Counted from the stretch's first letter, positions 1 to 8,546 are shown. The stretch: 64,000 nt of DNA from Kitasatospora sp. SolWspMP-SS2h (GCF_003259315.1 NZ_QLLT01000010.1:62001-126000), one strand, 5' to 3'. The notes: generated by a model from the sequence alone, not told the origin. Numbers and translations are program-made.

Positions 1-210
1 CCCGAACTGCTGGCCACCCTGCGGGCGTTCCTCGCCTGCGGCCTCGACCGCCGGCGCACCGCCACCCACCTCCAGGTGCACCCCAACACCGTCGACTACC
101 GGCTGCGCCGCACCGCCGACCTCACCGGCCTGGACGCCGTCCGCGGCCCCGACCTGCTCACCCTGCGCGCCGCGCTCGCCGCGCACGACACGGCGACGGC
201 GCTGCCCTGA
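1..210 (+). CDS. PucR-type regulator, C-terminal HTH end (partial)
   Basis: Frame 1 is open from the window edge to a TGA at 208-210 and gives 69 residues. They match the C-terminal helix-turn-helix of PucR/CdaR-type activators: an LRAFLACGLDRRRTATHLQVH helix pair is followed by the hallmark HPNTVDYRLRR recognition helix and a terminal LRAALAAH helix. This family binds DNA through this C-terminal domain after an N-terminal sensory region, which here lies outside the window. The regulated genes cannot be judged from this fragment. A long perfect hairpin at 348-393 terminates it, so it is transcriptionally separate from the minus-strand cluster that follows. Identification of the HTH is firm; the ligand is unknown. 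Confidence 0.85.
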   Translation, partial: PELLATLRAFLACGLDRRRTATHLQVHPNTVDYRLRRTADLTGLDAVRGPDLLTLRAALAAHDTATALP

Positions 211-283
211 CGGGCGTCCGACCCGGCGCCGGCGGGCGGTGCCCGCCGCATCCGCGGCACCACCGCTGACGCGTTCCCGCCCC

Positions 284-334
284 GTCCGCGACCCCGCGCC
301 GTCCGCGATCCCGCGCCGTCCGCGATCCGGTCCC
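284..334. repeat. 17-bp tandem repeat, three copies
   Basis: Copies lie at 284-300, 301-317 and 318-334. The first two differ by one base (GTCCGCGA[C/T]CCCGCGCC); the third keeps GTCCGCGATCC and then diverges. The array sits in the 3' spacer of the PucR-type gene just before a terminator hairpin. It is probably a slippage product; no function is visible. Confidence 0.7.
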
Positions 335-347
335 GGGCGTGGGTGGG

Positions 348-393
348 CCCGTCGCGCCACCGGGTCCGGGGGAAAGCCCGGTGGCGCGACGGG
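348..393. terminator. bidirectional intrinsic-type terminator, 17-bp perfect stem
   Basis: CCCGTCGCGCCACCGGG (348-364) pairs perfectly with CCCGGTGGCGCGACGGG (377-393) across a 12-nt loop. It lies between the stop of the plus-strand regulator (210) and the stop of the minus-strand MBL hydrolase (397), so it can end both transcripts. There is no U-tract, which is usual in streptomycetes. It marks the downstream end of the nine-gene minus-strand cluster. Confidence 0.85.
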
Positions 394-396
394 GGT

Positions 397-1071
397 TCAG
401 GCGGCCTCGCCGCGCAGCAGCGGGAGGCCGCTGCGGGCGGTGCCGAGCGCGGCGGCCGGGCCGTGGCCGGGGAGCAGCACCGTGCTGTCGTCCAGCGGGC
501 CGCAGACGCGGCGCAGCGAGGACTCCAGCCGGGTGCGGCTGCCGCCGGGGAGGCCGGAGTCGCCGAGGCGGTCGGCGAGCAGGGTGTCGCCGGTGAACAG
601 GAGGGCGGGGTCGCCGTCCCGGACCGGGTCGACCCGGAACATCGTGGAGCCCTCGGTGTGCCCCGGGCTGTGGTGGGCCCGGACCCGCAGTCCGGCCAGT
701 TCCAGGTCGGCGGAGCCCTCCAGGAGGGTCAGCCGTTCCGGTTCGCTCTCCGGGTAGCCCGCGAGCAGGCGGCCGGGGAAGGTCGGGGGCAGCGGCGCGG
801 CCGGGTCGGCCAGCATGAAGCGGTCGGCGGCGTGCAGCACGGCCGGCGCGCCGGTCCGCGCGCCCAGCTCCCGGGCGCACCAGCTGTGGTCCATGTGCCC
901 GTGGGTGAGCAGCAGCGCCGCCGGCTCCAGCCGGTGCTCGGCGAACAGCCGCAGCAGCGGGTCGGTGGCGGCCTGCCCGGGGTCGACCACCAGGCAGGGC
1001 CCGCCCGGCTCGGCGGCCAGCACGTAGCAGTTGGTGCCGAAGCCGCCGGCCGGGAAGGAGAACAGGAGCAT
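397..1071 (-). CDS. MBL-fold metallo-hydrolase (glyoxalase II-like)
   Basis: A 224-residue metallo-beta-lactamase-fold protein of the compact glyoxalase II/YcbL type. The zinc motif THGHMDH is near residue 57, a metal-binding His is in HSPGHTEGS near 135, the bridging Asp is in FTGDTLL near 160, and the last His is in LLPGHGP near 203. Such enzymes hydrolyse thioesters, lactones or related esters; the substrate cannot be read from the sequence. The start lies 5 nt after the stop of the upstream quinone-oxidoreductase-like gene, so the two are almost certainly co-transcribed. In a cluster with an AfsA-like protein and two KAS III enzymes, a thioesterase or lactonase role is conceivable, but that is inference. 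A strong terminator follows at 348-393. Confidence 0.85.
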   Translation of the reverse strand: MLLFSFPAGGFGTNCYVLAAEPGGPCLVVDPGQAATDPLLRLFAEHRLEPAALLLTHGHMDHSWCARELGARTGAPAVLHAADRFMLADPAAPLPPTFPGRLLAGYPESEPERLTLLEGSADLELAGLRVRAHHSPGHTEGSTMFRVDPVRDGDPALLFTGDTLLADRLGDSGLPGGSRTRLESSLRRVCGPLDDSTVLLPGHGPAAALGTARSGLPLLRGEAA

Positions 1072-1076
1072 CCGGA

Positions 1077-2057
1077 TCAGCCGTTCACCCGCAGCACCAG
1101 CTTGCCGGTGGAGGAGCGGTCGGTGAGGGTGCGGTGGGCCTCGGCGGCGTCGGCGAGGGCGAACTCGGTGAAGTCCACCCGGACGTCACCGGCGGCGACC
1201 AGCTCGGCGGCCCGCTCCAGGTGCCCGCGCACCAGCTCGGGGGCGCGGTGCGCCAGGTCGCCGATGTTGTAGCCGACCAGGGCCCGGGAGCCGAACCACA
1301 GGTGGTCGGGCTGGACCGGCGCGTCCTGCTGGGCGGCGTCGCCGAAGATCAGCTGGCGGCCCAGCGGGGCCAGCAGCCCGGCCGCTGCGGCGCGCTGCTC
1401 GCCGCCGACCGAGTCGAGGACCACGTCGACGCCGCGGCCGTCGGTGCGGTCCGCGACCAGCTCGGCCAGCGCCTCGTAGGGGACGACCTCGTCGTAGCCG
1501 AAGTCGGCGGCGTACTTGGCCTTGGTGACGGTGCTCGCGGCGCCGAGCACCAGGGAGGCGCCGGCCCGGCGGGCGATCTGCGCGGCGGCGGTGCCGACCC
1601 CGCCGGCCGCGGCCAGCACCAGGACGCTCTCGCCGGGGAGCAGCCGGGCGGCGGACTCCAGCAGGCCCAGGGCGACCGGCACGTTGCAGGGGAAGGCGGC
1701 GGCGAGGGCCGGGTCGGCGATCGCCCGCGGGCCCTCCAGGACGACCGTCAGGTCGGCGCGGGCCAGCACGACCTCGGCGTAGCCGCCGCCGTCCAGGGTG
1801 AGCGCGGCGACCCGCTGCCCGGGGCGCAGCCCGGTGACGCCCTCGCCGACGGCCCGCACCGTGCCGGTCGCCTCCAGGCCGGGGACGTGCGGGAGGCCGA
1901 CCTGGATCTGGCCGCGGCGGAACATCACCTCGGCGAAGTTCACCCCGGCGTGGGTGACGTCGACGGAGATCTGGCCCGGGCCGGGCTCGGGCACGGGCAG
2001 TTCGGCCTCGGTGAGGACGTCGGGGTCGCCGTAGCGGTCGAAGAGGACAGCACGCAT
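1077..2057 (-). CDS. zinc-independent MDR oxidoreductase (quinone oxidoreductase-like)
   Basis: A 326-residue medium-chain dehydrogenase/reductase. The N-terminal GroES-like domain has DVTHAGVNFAEVMFRRG and PHVPGLEATGTV. The Rossmann domain carries LAAAGGVGTAAAQIAR near residue 150 as the NADPH-binding motif. The structural and catalytic zinc ligands of alcohol dehydrogenases are absent, which places it with quinone oxidoreductases and enoyl reductases (QOR/crotonyl reductase branch). It would reduce an activated double bond or quinone using NADPH. It is the fourth gene of the leftward run starting at the MFS exporter and is tightly coupled to the MBL hydrolase. In this context it is a candidate tailoring reductase. 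Family assignment is sure; substrate is unknown. Confidence 0.9.
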   Translation of the reverse strand: MRAVLFDRYGDPDVLTEAELPVPEPGPGQISVDVTHAGVNFAEVMFRRGQIQVGLPHVPGLEATGTVRAVGEGVTGLRPGQRVAALTLDGGGYAEVVLARADLTVVLEGPRAIADPALAAAFPCNVPVALGLLESAARLLPGESVLVLAAAGGVGTAAAQIARRAGASLVLGAASTVTKAKYAADFGYDEVVPYEALAELVADRTDGRGVDVVLDSVGGEQRAAAAGLLAPLGRQLIFGDAAQQDAPVQPDHLWFGSRALVGYNIGDLAHRAPELVRGHLERAAELVAAGDVRVDFTEFALADAAEAHRTLTDRSSTGKLVLRVNG

Positions 2058-2113
2058 GGGGTCTGCTCCTGGGGAGAGGTGGGACGGGGTGGGGTGGGGC
2101 GGACGAAGCCGGG

Positions 2114-3067
2114 TCAGTAGCGGGGCGCGGCCGGGGCGGGCAGGGTGTCCAGCTCGGCCAGGACGGCGGCGTCCAGGGCGAGTTCGGCCGCGGCGGCGTT
2201 CTGCTCCAGGTAGCGCGCGGTCTTGGTGCCGGGGATCGGCACGACGTGCCCGCCCTGGGCGAGCAGCCAGGCCAGCGCGACCTGGGCCGGGGCGGTCCCC
2301 AGGCGGGCGGCGACGCCCTCGATCCGCTCCACCAGCGCCTGGTTGGCGTCGATCTCGGTGGGCTGGAAGCGCGGGCTGCCGTGCCGCCAGTCGCCGGCCG
2401 GGAGGTCGGCGGAGCTGCGGATCGCGCCGGTCAGGAAGCCGCGGCCGAGCGGCGAGAAGGGCAGCAGGGTGATGCCGTGCGCGGCGGTGTGGGCCAGCAC
2501 CCCGTTCTCCAGGACGTCCCGGGACCAGAGCGAGAACTCGGACTGCACGGAGGCCACCGGGTGGATGGCGGCGGCCCGTTCGATCTCCGCGACGCTCACC
2601 TCGGAGAGGCCGATGGCGCGGGCCTTGCCCGCCTTCACGGCCTCGGCCATCGCGCCCCAGGACTCCTCCAGCGGGACGGCCGGGTCGACCCGGTGCAGCT
2701 GGTAGAGGTCGACGTGGTCGGTGCCCAGGCGCAGCAGCGAGGCGTCGATGGAGGCCCGGATGTGCTCGGGGCGGCCGTTGCGGTGCATGGTGCGGCTGCC
2801 GTCGACGACCAGGCCGACCTTGGTGGCGAGCACCGCGTCCGCGCGCCGCCCGGCCAGCGCGCGGCCGACCAGGTACTCGTTGGTGAACGGGCCGTAGGCG
2901 TCGGCGGTGTCGATGAGGTTGACGCCGAGGTCCAGGGCGCGGTGGACGACGGCGATCGAGGCGGCGTCGTCCCGGCCGGGCTCGTCGTACGCCCAGGACA
3001 TGCCCATGCAGCCGAGGCCGATCCGGCCGATCGCGGGTCCGGTGGTACCGAGGGTGGTGGTGTGCAT
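2114..3067 (-). CDS. aldo/keto reductase
   Basis: A 317-residue TIM-barrel oxidoreductase of the AKR superfamily, YajO/AKR13-like. Catalytic residues are visible in order: Asp and Tyr in LIDTADAYGPFTNEYLVG (about 50-67), Lys in VLATKVGL (about 80), and His in DLYQLHRVDP (about 125). The NADPH phosphate-binding loop is VVPIPGTKTARYLEQN near 280. It reduces aldehydes or ketones to alcohols with NADPH. The ATG is preceded by a purine-rich stretch (GGGAGACGAACCGCG). It sits 56 nt upstream of the quinone-oxidoreductase-like gene and 78 nt downstream of the FAD monooxygenase, all on the same strand, consistent with a redox-tailoring operon. It could equally be a general detoxification enzyme. Confidence 0.9.
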   Translation of the reverse strand: MHTTTLGTTGPAIGRIGLGCMGMSWAYDEPGRDDAASIAVVHRALDLGVNLIDTADAYGPFTNEYLVGRALAGRRADAVLATKVGLVVDGSRTMHRNGRPEHIRASIDASLLRLGTDHVDLYQLHRVDPAVPLEESWGAMAEAVKAGKARAIGLSEVSVAEIERAAAIHPVASVQSEFSLWSRDVLENGVLAHTAAHGITLLPFSPLGRGFLTGAIRSSADLPAGDWRHGSPRFQPTEIDANQALVERIEGVAARLGTAPAQVALAWLLAQGGHVVPIPGTKTARYLEQNAAAAELALDAAVLAELDTLPAPAAPRY

Positions 3068-3145
3068 CGCGGTTCGTCTCCCTGGACGTCGTGCGGAGGT
3101 GCGGGGCGGGTGGGGTGGGGTGGAGCGGGTGGAGTGGAGCCGGGG

Positions 3146-4819
3146 TCAGCCGCGGGCGGCGGCGGGCTCCGGGGCGGTGCGGGTGCGCGGGGCCAGGCCG
3201 TCGAGGTGCCGGACCAGGTCGGCCAAGCCGCTGCGGGTGGCCGGGGCGACGTACTGGACGTGGCCGTCCGGGCGGAGCGCCACCAGGACGGGGCGGGGGC
3301 CGAACGCGCGGAGCAGGGTGGCGGACGCGGTGTCGTCCACGGTGCGGACCACGGCGGGGCGTCCGGCGAGCGCGGCGGCCACCGCGGCACTGCCCCGGTC
3401 GTCGGCTCCGGCGGGGCCGGACGGGCCGGACGGGCGGCGGACCAGGACGGTGAAGCCGTCGCGGTCGAGCGCGGGGTCGGCCGGGGCGGCGGACGTGGCG
3501 GGGGCGGCGGGTCCGCCGAGGGCTTCGGGGGCGCCGAGGGCTTCGGGGGCTTCAGGGGCTGCGGGGGCGAAGACCGGCAGCCGGTCGCCCGGCCGCGGGT
3601 GGCCGGGGCGGGCGCGCCGGAGGCCGTCCGCCGCGTAGCTGACGTCGGTCTGGGCCATCATCGGCGCGATCCGGCGGCGCAGCAGGCCGCCCAGGGCCGC
3701 GCCGCGCACCAGGGTGTCGCGCAGGACCCGGCGCGGGCCGCCCGCGATCATGCCCCAGCGGGTCTGGGCGGCGGTGACGGCGGCGACCCGGGCGACCGCG
3801 GCGTGCCGTTCGCGGTGGTAGCTGTCGAGCACCGCGGCGTCGAGGGTGCCGCGCAGCACGCCGGCCAGCTTCCAGCCGAGGTTGAAGGCGTCCTGGAGGC
3901 CGTAGTTCATGCCCTGCCCGCCGGCCGGGCTGATGATGTGTGCGGCGTCGCCGGCCAGGAAGCAGTGGCCGTCGCGGAAGCGGTCGGCGATCCGGCAGCG
4001 GACCCGGAACGATCCGGTCCAGCGGGGTTCGCCCAGTTCGCCCAGGCCGGGGGCGCGCCGCCGCAGGGCTTCGGCGAACACCCCGGCGGGCGGCGGCTCG
4101 GCCGGGTCGCGGTGCGGGATGCTGATGGCGACCCGGAACAGCCCGTCGGGCAGCGGGACGACGCCGAGCGCGCCGTCGGCGGTGTAGCAGTAGTGGAGGG
4201 TGTCGCGGGCGGCCGGGCCGTCGATCGGCGCGTCGGCGATGCCGAAGGTGACGTCCACCGTGTCGCCGTCGAAGCCGATGCCCAGCTTCTTGCGCACCGA
4301 GCTGTGCGCGCCGTCCGCGCCCACCAGCCAACGGGCGTGCGCCTGCTCCTCGTTGCCGTCGGGGTGGCGCAGCCGCGCGGTGACGCCGCGGGCGTCCTGG
4401 CGCAGGTCCTCGAGGACGACGCCGCGCTCGACGGTGCCGCCGAGTTCGGCGAGGCGCTCCAGCAGCAGGCGCTCGGTCTCGTACTGGGGCAGGGTGGCGG
4501 CGAACGGGTACGGGGTGTCGGCGATCCGATCGACCGCGGCCCGGCCGAGCAGCCGGCCCTCGGAGCGGTAGCCGATGCCGGTCAGCCGGTGCCCGGTGGC
4601 CGCCAGGCGCTCCGCGACGCCGATGCCGCGCAGCAGTTCGAGGGTGCGGGGCCAGACCAGCACGGCCCGGGACCGGGGAGCCGGGGCGGGCGCGGCGGCG
4701 CTGTCCACCAGGCGCACCCGCACGCCGCGCTGCAGCAGGTCGCAGCCCAGGGCGACGCCCACCGGGCCGGCGCCGACGATCAACACCTCGCTGCTGCCGA
4801 CCGGCCGATCGGGCTCCAT
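3146..4819 (-). CDS. FAD-dependent aromatic monooxygenase (PHBH family)
   Basis: A 557-residue class A flavoprotein monooxygenase. It has an N-terminal dinucleotide fold VLIVGAGPVGVALG (about 12-25), the DG motif VGADGAHSSVRK (about 167-178) and the GD motif FLAGDAAHIISPAGGQGMN (about 285-303). A C-terminal thioredoxin-like domain typical of rifampicin- and polyketide-hydroxylase-like members follows an Ala/Pro-rich linker. Such enzymes use NAD(P)H and O2 to hydroxylate aromatic or enolic substrates. The ATG at 4819 is about 16 nt from a strong GGAGGAG. A TTG at 4828, in frame and about 7 nt from that site, is a real alternative start adding three residues. It lies 3' to the exporter with a 170-nt gap holding 9-bp tandem repeats. 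It is the obvious oxidative tailoring enzyme of this cluster. Confidence 0.9.
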   Translation of the reverse strand: MEPDRPVGSSEVLIVGAGPVGVALGCDLLQRGVRVRLVDSAAAPAPAPRSRAVLVWPRTLELLRGIGVAERLAATGHRLTGIGYRSEGRLLGRAAVDRIADTPYPFAATLPQYETERLLLERLAELGGTVERGVVLEDLRQDARGVTARLRHPDGNEEQAHARWLVGADGAHSSVRKKLGIGFDGDTVDVTFGIADAPIDGPAARDTLHYCYTADGALGVVPLPDGLFRVAISIPHRDPAEPPPAGVFAEALRRRAPGLGELGEPRWTGSFRVRCRIADRFRDGHCFLAGDAAHIISPAGGQGMNYGLQDAFNLGWKLAGVLRGTLDAAVLDSYHRERHAAVARVAAVTAAQTRWGMIAGGPRRVLRDTLVRGAALGGLLRRRIAPMMAQTDVSYAADGLRRARPGHPRPGDRLPVFAPAAPEAPEALGAPEALGGPAAPATSAAPADPALDRDGFTVLVRRPSGPSGPAGADDRGSAAVAAALAGRPAVVRTVDDTASATLLRAFGPRPVLVALRPDGHVQYVAPATRSGLADLVRHLDGLAPRTRTAPEPAAARG

Positions 4820-4998
4820 GGCGCTCAACTCTTCTCCTCCGGTGCGGTGGGTGCGGGCGGTGCGGGCGGTGCGGACGTGCGTGACGCGGTCGGACGGTGC
4901 GGACTCCGCCGGACGGTGGGGCGGGCGGTACGGGGCGCCGCCCGCCCCCGGGTGACCGGCCGTCAGGGACGGTGCCGGCCGGTCGGCGGGTCGGGCCG

Positions 4999-6438
4999 TC
5001 AGGCCGCGGCCGAGAAGTGCCGCTTGCGCAGGAACAGTCCGATCAGCAGGGCGGCGAGCAGCACCACCCCGGCGTCGACGGCGATCGCGGTGCGGACGCC
5101 CTCGGCGACCGCGCTCTCGCCGTGGCCGGCGGCGGCGATCCGGCTGGTGGCCAGGGTGCTGATGATCGGGATGCCGATGGTGATGCCGACCTGCTGCGTC
5201 ATCGAGGTGATGCCGGTGGCGCGGCCCTGGTCGTCGTCGGAGACCCCGAGGGTGCCGGTCACCATGAAGGAGACGATCGACAGCACGTGGCCGAAGCCCC
5301 CGACGGTGGTGGCGGCGATCATCAGGGTCAGGCCGGGGCCGTGGTCGGTGCCGATCAGCAGCAGCGCGGCGGTGGAGACGCCCTGGATGACCAGGCCGAG
5401 GACCAGCGCGGTGCGGCTGCCGAGGCGGCCGATGATCCGGGCGGTCCGGAGGCCGCCGAAGAAGGCCGCGGTGCCCAGGCCGCTGAACGCCAGGCCGGTG
5501 ACCAGCGGCGAGTAGTGCAGGGCGTCCTGGAGGTAGAGGGTCATCAGGAACACCACGGAGGACATCATGGTGAAGGTGACCAGGCCGCCGATGTTGCCCC
5601 AGCTGATGGTGGGGCGGGCCAGCAGCCGCACCGGGAGCAGCGGTTCGGCCGTGACCCGCTCGATCGCCCAGAAGGCGACCAGCAGCGCGGCGGCGGCGGC
5701 CAGCAGGACGAGGACCCAGGTCTCCGTCCAGCCGTGCTCGCCGGCCCGGGTGATGCCGACGACCAGGGCGACCAGGCCGGTGCAGACGGTGAGCGAGCCG
5801 GGCAGGTCGATCGAGACCCGCTGACCGGAGCGGCTCTCGGTCAGCAGCCGGGGCGCGGCGGCCAGGACGGCGACGGCGACGACCACGTTGATCAGGAAGG
5901 CCCAGCGCCAGTCGAGCAGGCCGGTCAGCACGCCGCCGAGGATGGCGCCCGCGGTGAAGCCGGCCGACATCAGGGCGCCGTTGAGGCCCATCGCCCGCTC
6001 GCGGAGCTTGCCCTCGGGGAAGGACGTGGTGATCAGGGCCAGCGCCGAGGGCGTGGTGATGGCGGTGGCCAGGCCCTGCCCGACCCGGGCGACGATCAGC
6101 TGGGTGGGCGTCTGGGCGAGGCCGCCGAGCAGCGAGGAGAGGCCGAGCAGCGCCATGCCGCCCAGGAAGAGCCGCTTGCGGCCGAGCAGGTCGCCGACCC
6201 GGCCGAAGATCAGGGTGAACCCGGCCGCGGTGAGGGCGAAGGCGGTGACGATCCACTGCAGGCTGCTCAGCGAGAAGTGCAGCGAGGAGCCGATCTCCGG
6301 CACCGCGACGTTCAGGATGGAGAAGTCTGCGGCCAGCATGAACTGGGTGGCCAGTAGTACGAGCAGGATCGCCTTCTGACGCTGCGACATCTGCTCGTCA
6401 CCGGTCTGCACCGGTTCGAGGTCTTGCACGACGGTCAC
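4999..6438 (-). CDS. MFS drug exporter (DHA2, EmrB/QacA-like, 14 TM)
   Basis: A 479-residue multi-spanning exporter. Helix 1 carries ILLVLLATQFMLAADFSILNVA with the acidic residue of DHA2 pumps. Motif A is GRVGDLLGRKRLFLGG near 80-95, and the antiporter motif C region is GLNGALMSAGFTAGAILGGVLTG near 155-177. About 14 hydrophobic segments fit a proton-antiport drug pump. It has its own AT-richer upstream region (6439-6550), separated from the KAS III gene by a hairpin at 6551-6575, so it probably heads the exporter, monooxygenase, AKR, MDR, MBL transcription unit. A CCTTGATT element at 6457-6464 resembles half of the palindrome in front of the MarR gene at 11.2 kb. Likely role: export of, or resistance to, the cluster product. 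Confidence 0.9.
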   Translation of the reverse strand: MTVVQDLEPVQTGDEQMSQRQKAILLVLLATQFMLAADFSILNVAVPEIGSSLHFSLSSLQWIVTAFALTAAGFTLIFGRVGDLLGRKRLFLGGMALLGLSSLLGGLAQTPTQLIVARVGQGLATAITTPSALALITTSFPEGKLRERAMGLNGALMSAGFTAGAILGGVLTGLLDWRWAFLINVVVAVAVLAAAPRLLTESRSGQRVSIDLPGSLTVCTGLVALVVGITRAGEHGWTETWVLVLLAAAAALLVAFWAIERVTAEPLLPVRLLARPTISWGNIGGLVTFTMMSSVVFLMTLYLQDALHYSPLVTGLAFSGLGTAAFFGGLRTARIIGRLGSRTALVLGLVIQGVSTAALLLIGTDHGPGLTLMIAATTVGGFGHVLSIVSFMVTGTLGVSDDDQGRATGITSMTQQVGITIGIPIISTLATSRIAAAGHGESAVAEGVRTAIAVDAGVVLLAALLIGLFLRKRHFSAAA

Positions 6439-6593
6439 GGTGGACTCCTGGTTTGTCCTTGATTGGCCATAGACGCTTCACGCGGTATCGAGGGTTGAGT
6501 CTATAGCGATGGTAGGTCAAATATAAAGACCCTGACACATGCCACGGTGTGGACGACCGGGCCGACCGGTCGTCCGGACGGCCGGGCGGCCGG
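6439..6593 (-). promoter_or_regulatory. promoter region of the exporter unit plus upstream terminator
   Basis: Most of this gap (6451-6540) is much richer in A/T than its surroundings. On the minus strand it reads TTTATATTTGACC, then CTATAGACTC, both plausible sigma contacts, although no 17-18-nt spaced -35/-10 pair is convincing. CCTTGATT at 6457-6464 repeats the left half of the MarR-side palindrome. At 6551-6575 GGACGACCGG and CCGGTCGTCC form a 10-bp hairpin with a 5-nt loop just after the KAS III stop, which would terminate the KAS III unit before the exporter promoter. Confidence 0.5.
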
Positions 6594-7670
6594 TCAGACG
6601 GTCAGGACGTGCCGCCCCTGACCGCTCCGACCGCTGCTCAGCAGGGGTGCGGGCGCGTCCACGCCCCAGCGCAGCAGGGTGAGGCCGACGTTCATGCCGC
6701 CGCCGAAACCGGCCAGCAGCACCAGTTGGCCCGGCCGCAGCTCGCCCGAGGCGAACACCGCGTCCAGCGTGATCGGCACCGAGGCCGACCCGGTGTTGGC
6801 GAACTCCCGCACCGTCAGGCGCAGCGCCGACTCCGGCAGTCCGAGGCTGGGCAGCAGGCTGCGCAGCATCTCGCCGTTCGCCTGGTGCGGGACGAAGTGG
6901 TCGATCTGTTCGGGGCGCAGCCCGTTCTCCCGCAGCAGCTCGGCGATCGCCTGGGGCAGCTCGGCGGAGACGAACTCCCGCACCCCGCGCCCGTCCATCC
7001 GGAAGAAGTGGCCGCCCTCGCGCACCGTGCTCTCCGAGGGCGGCGTCCGGCTGCCGCCCGCCGGGACGCTGATCAGGCGGTGCTCGTCGCCGTGCCCGCG
7101 CAGCACGGTGTGCAGCAGGCCGCGGTCGGCCGCCACCGGGCCGAGCACCACCGCGCCGGCCCCGTCGCCGAACAGGACGGCGGTCCGGCGGTCGGAGTAG
7201 TCGAGGATCCGGGAGTAGACGTCGGCGCCGATGACCAGCGCGTGGCCGCCGCCGCGGACCCGCAGCAGGCCCTCCGCCATCGCCAGCGCGTAGACGAAGC
7301 CGCTGCACACCGCGTTGACGTCGACGGCCGCGGCCTGCCCGGCGCCGATCAGGTGCTGCACGATGCTGGCGGTGGCGGGCTGGGGGTGGTCGGGGGTGGA
7401 GGTGGCCAGGACGATGACGTCGACCCGGTCGGCCGGCAGTCCGGCCGCCGCCAGGGCGCGCGTCGCGGCCAGCGCGGCGAGGTCCGAGGTGGCCTGGTGC
7501 GGCGCGGCCCGGCGGCGCGCCACGATGCCGGTGCGGTTCTCGATCCACTCCGGGACGACCCCGGCCGCCGGGGCGATCTCCTCGTTGGGGACGGTGCGTT
7601 CGGGCAGGTAGGAACCGGTGCCGAGGATGCCGACGGCGGGGGCCTGGTCGGCCTGGCTGTACGGGGGCAT
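6594..7670 (-). CDS. beta-ketoacyl-ACP synthase III (FabH-like, canonical CHN triad)
   Basis: A 358-residue thiolase-fold condensing enzyme. All three KAS III catalytic elements are present: Cys in VDVNAVCSGFVYAL (about 120), His in HFVPHQANGEML (about 265) and Asn in REFANTGSASVP (about 295). The C-terminal GFGGGMNVGLTLLRW loop is also conserved. Such enzymes condense an acyl-CoA or acyl thioester with malonyl-ACP, or move acyl groups in secondary metabolism. The chosen ATG follows GGAGGAGAACACCCC. It lies downstream of the HAD phosphatase and AfsA-like genes with a 153-nt gap and ends at a hairpin, so it closes that transcription unit. Because it is paired with an AfsA homologue rather than fab genes, a role in making a dedicated beta-ketoacyl precursor is more likely than primary fatty-acid initiation (inference). 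Confidence 0.92.
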   Translation of the reverse strand: MPPYSQADQAPAVGILGTGSYLPERTVPNEEIAPAAGVVPEWIENRTGIVARRRAAPHQATSDLAALAATRALAAAGLPADRVDVIVLATSTPDHPQPATASIVQHLIGAGQAAAVDVNAVCSGFVYALAMAEGLLRVRGGGHALVIGADVYSRILDYSDRRTAVLFGDGAGAVVLGPVAADRGLLHTVLRGHGDEHRLISVPAGGSRTPPSESTVREGGHFFRMDGRGVREFVSAELPQAIAELLRENGLRPEQIDHFVPHQANGEMLRSLLPSLGLPESALRLTVREFANTGSASVPITLDAVFASGELRPGQLVLLAGFGGGMNVGLTLLRWGVDAPAPLLSSGRSGQGRHVLTV

Positions 7671-7823
7671 GGGGTGTTCTCCTCCTGTGCTGACGGTGCT
7701 GGCGGTGCCGGCTGTGCTGGTGCGTCGTGCCGGGGGGCGCTGCGGTGCGGTCCGCCGGCCGCCGCGCACGGCGGTGTGCGCGGCGGCGGACGGGCACCGG
7801 GGGTGCGCGGCGGTCGGCGGGGC

Positions 7824-8546
7824 TCAGTGCCCGGGGGCGGCGTCCAGGAACTGCCAGCCGCGGGTGCGGGCGGCCTCGGCGAGCACCGGGTCCGCGCCGA
7901 CCACCAGGCCGCGGCCGACGGCCTCCAGCAGCGGCAGGTCGCTGGCGTGGTCGCCGTAGGCGAGGCAGGCGTCGAGGTCGGCGCCGCGCAGCCAGGCCGC
8001 CGCGGTGGCGGCCCTCGCCTTGCGGCCGCCGATCATCGGCCCGACCACCTCGCCGGTCAGCTCGCCCCGGCGGACGATCGGCCGGGTGCCCAACGCCCCG
8101 TCCGCGCCGAGCAGTTCGGCGACCGGGTCGAGGCAGGCGAAGAACGACCCGGAGAGCAGCACCACCGCGGTGCCGCGGGCCCGGTGCGCCCTGAGGTGCG
8201 CGACCGGCTCCGCCAGCAGCAGCGACCCGCCGGCCTCCGCCGCGCCCCGCAGGGCGTCCTCGAACCAGGCGCGGCCGGACGCGGCCAGCTCGGTCGCCCG
8301 CTCCCCGGCGAACAGCCGGTAGTAGCGGCGGTTGATCTCGTGGCGCGGCGTCCCGGCGGCGGCGTCCGCGTGCAGCTGTCCGACCAGCGCGTCGTAGGTC
8401 TCCGGCCGTTCGCCCCGGCGCTCCAGGTGGAACCGGAGGAAGGAGAACATGCTCTTGACCGCGATCAGCGTCTCGTCGACGTCGAAGAAGGCCATCGGGG
8501 CCGCCACGGCGGTGGGGGCCCCGGCCGGTGCGAGGGTCAGCGGCAC
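7824..8546 (-). CDS. HAD-IB family phosphatase (SerB-like)
   Basis: A 240-residue haloacid-dehalogenase hydrolase of subclass IB. Motif I is FFDVDETLIAVKSMFSF near residue 20, with the DxD nucleophile pair. Motif II is VVLLSGSFFACLDPV near 135. Motif III/IV is YGDHASDLPLLEAVG near 205. The four-helix IB cap lies between motifs I and II. The GTG start (8546) lies inside the upstream AfsA-like gene (stop 8537-8539), a 10-nt overlap that implies translational coupling. Butenolide and furan hormone clusters encode a dedicated phosphatase that acts after the AfsA-type condensation on dihydroxyacetone phosphate. That precedent (SrrP, MmfP) fits this gene by context, though the sequence alone does not prove the substrate. 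Confidence 0.9.
   Translation of the reverse strand: MPLTLAPAGAPTAVAAPMAFFDVDETLIAVKSMFSFLRFHLERRGERPETYDALVGQLHADAAAGTPRHEINRRYYRLFAGERATELAASGRAWFEDALRGAAEAGGSLLLAEPVAHLRAHRARGTAVVLLSGSFFACLDPVAELLGADGALGTRPIVRRGELTGEVVGPMIGGRKARAATAAAWLRGADLDACLAYGDHASDLPLLEAVGRGLVVGADPVLAEAARTRGWQFLDAAPGH

Noticed and set aside
4851..4877. GTGCGGGCG-type 9-bp tandem repeat (three copies) between exporter and monooxygenase
   Set aside because: Short and GC-rich with no link to a start or stop; probably composition-driven.
2246..5515. 1089-codon open frame on the plus strand across the AKR/monooxygenase region
   Set aside because: It is antisense to two clear enzymes and its product is Gly/Arg/Ala/Gln noise without domains; such frames arise from third-position GC bias.
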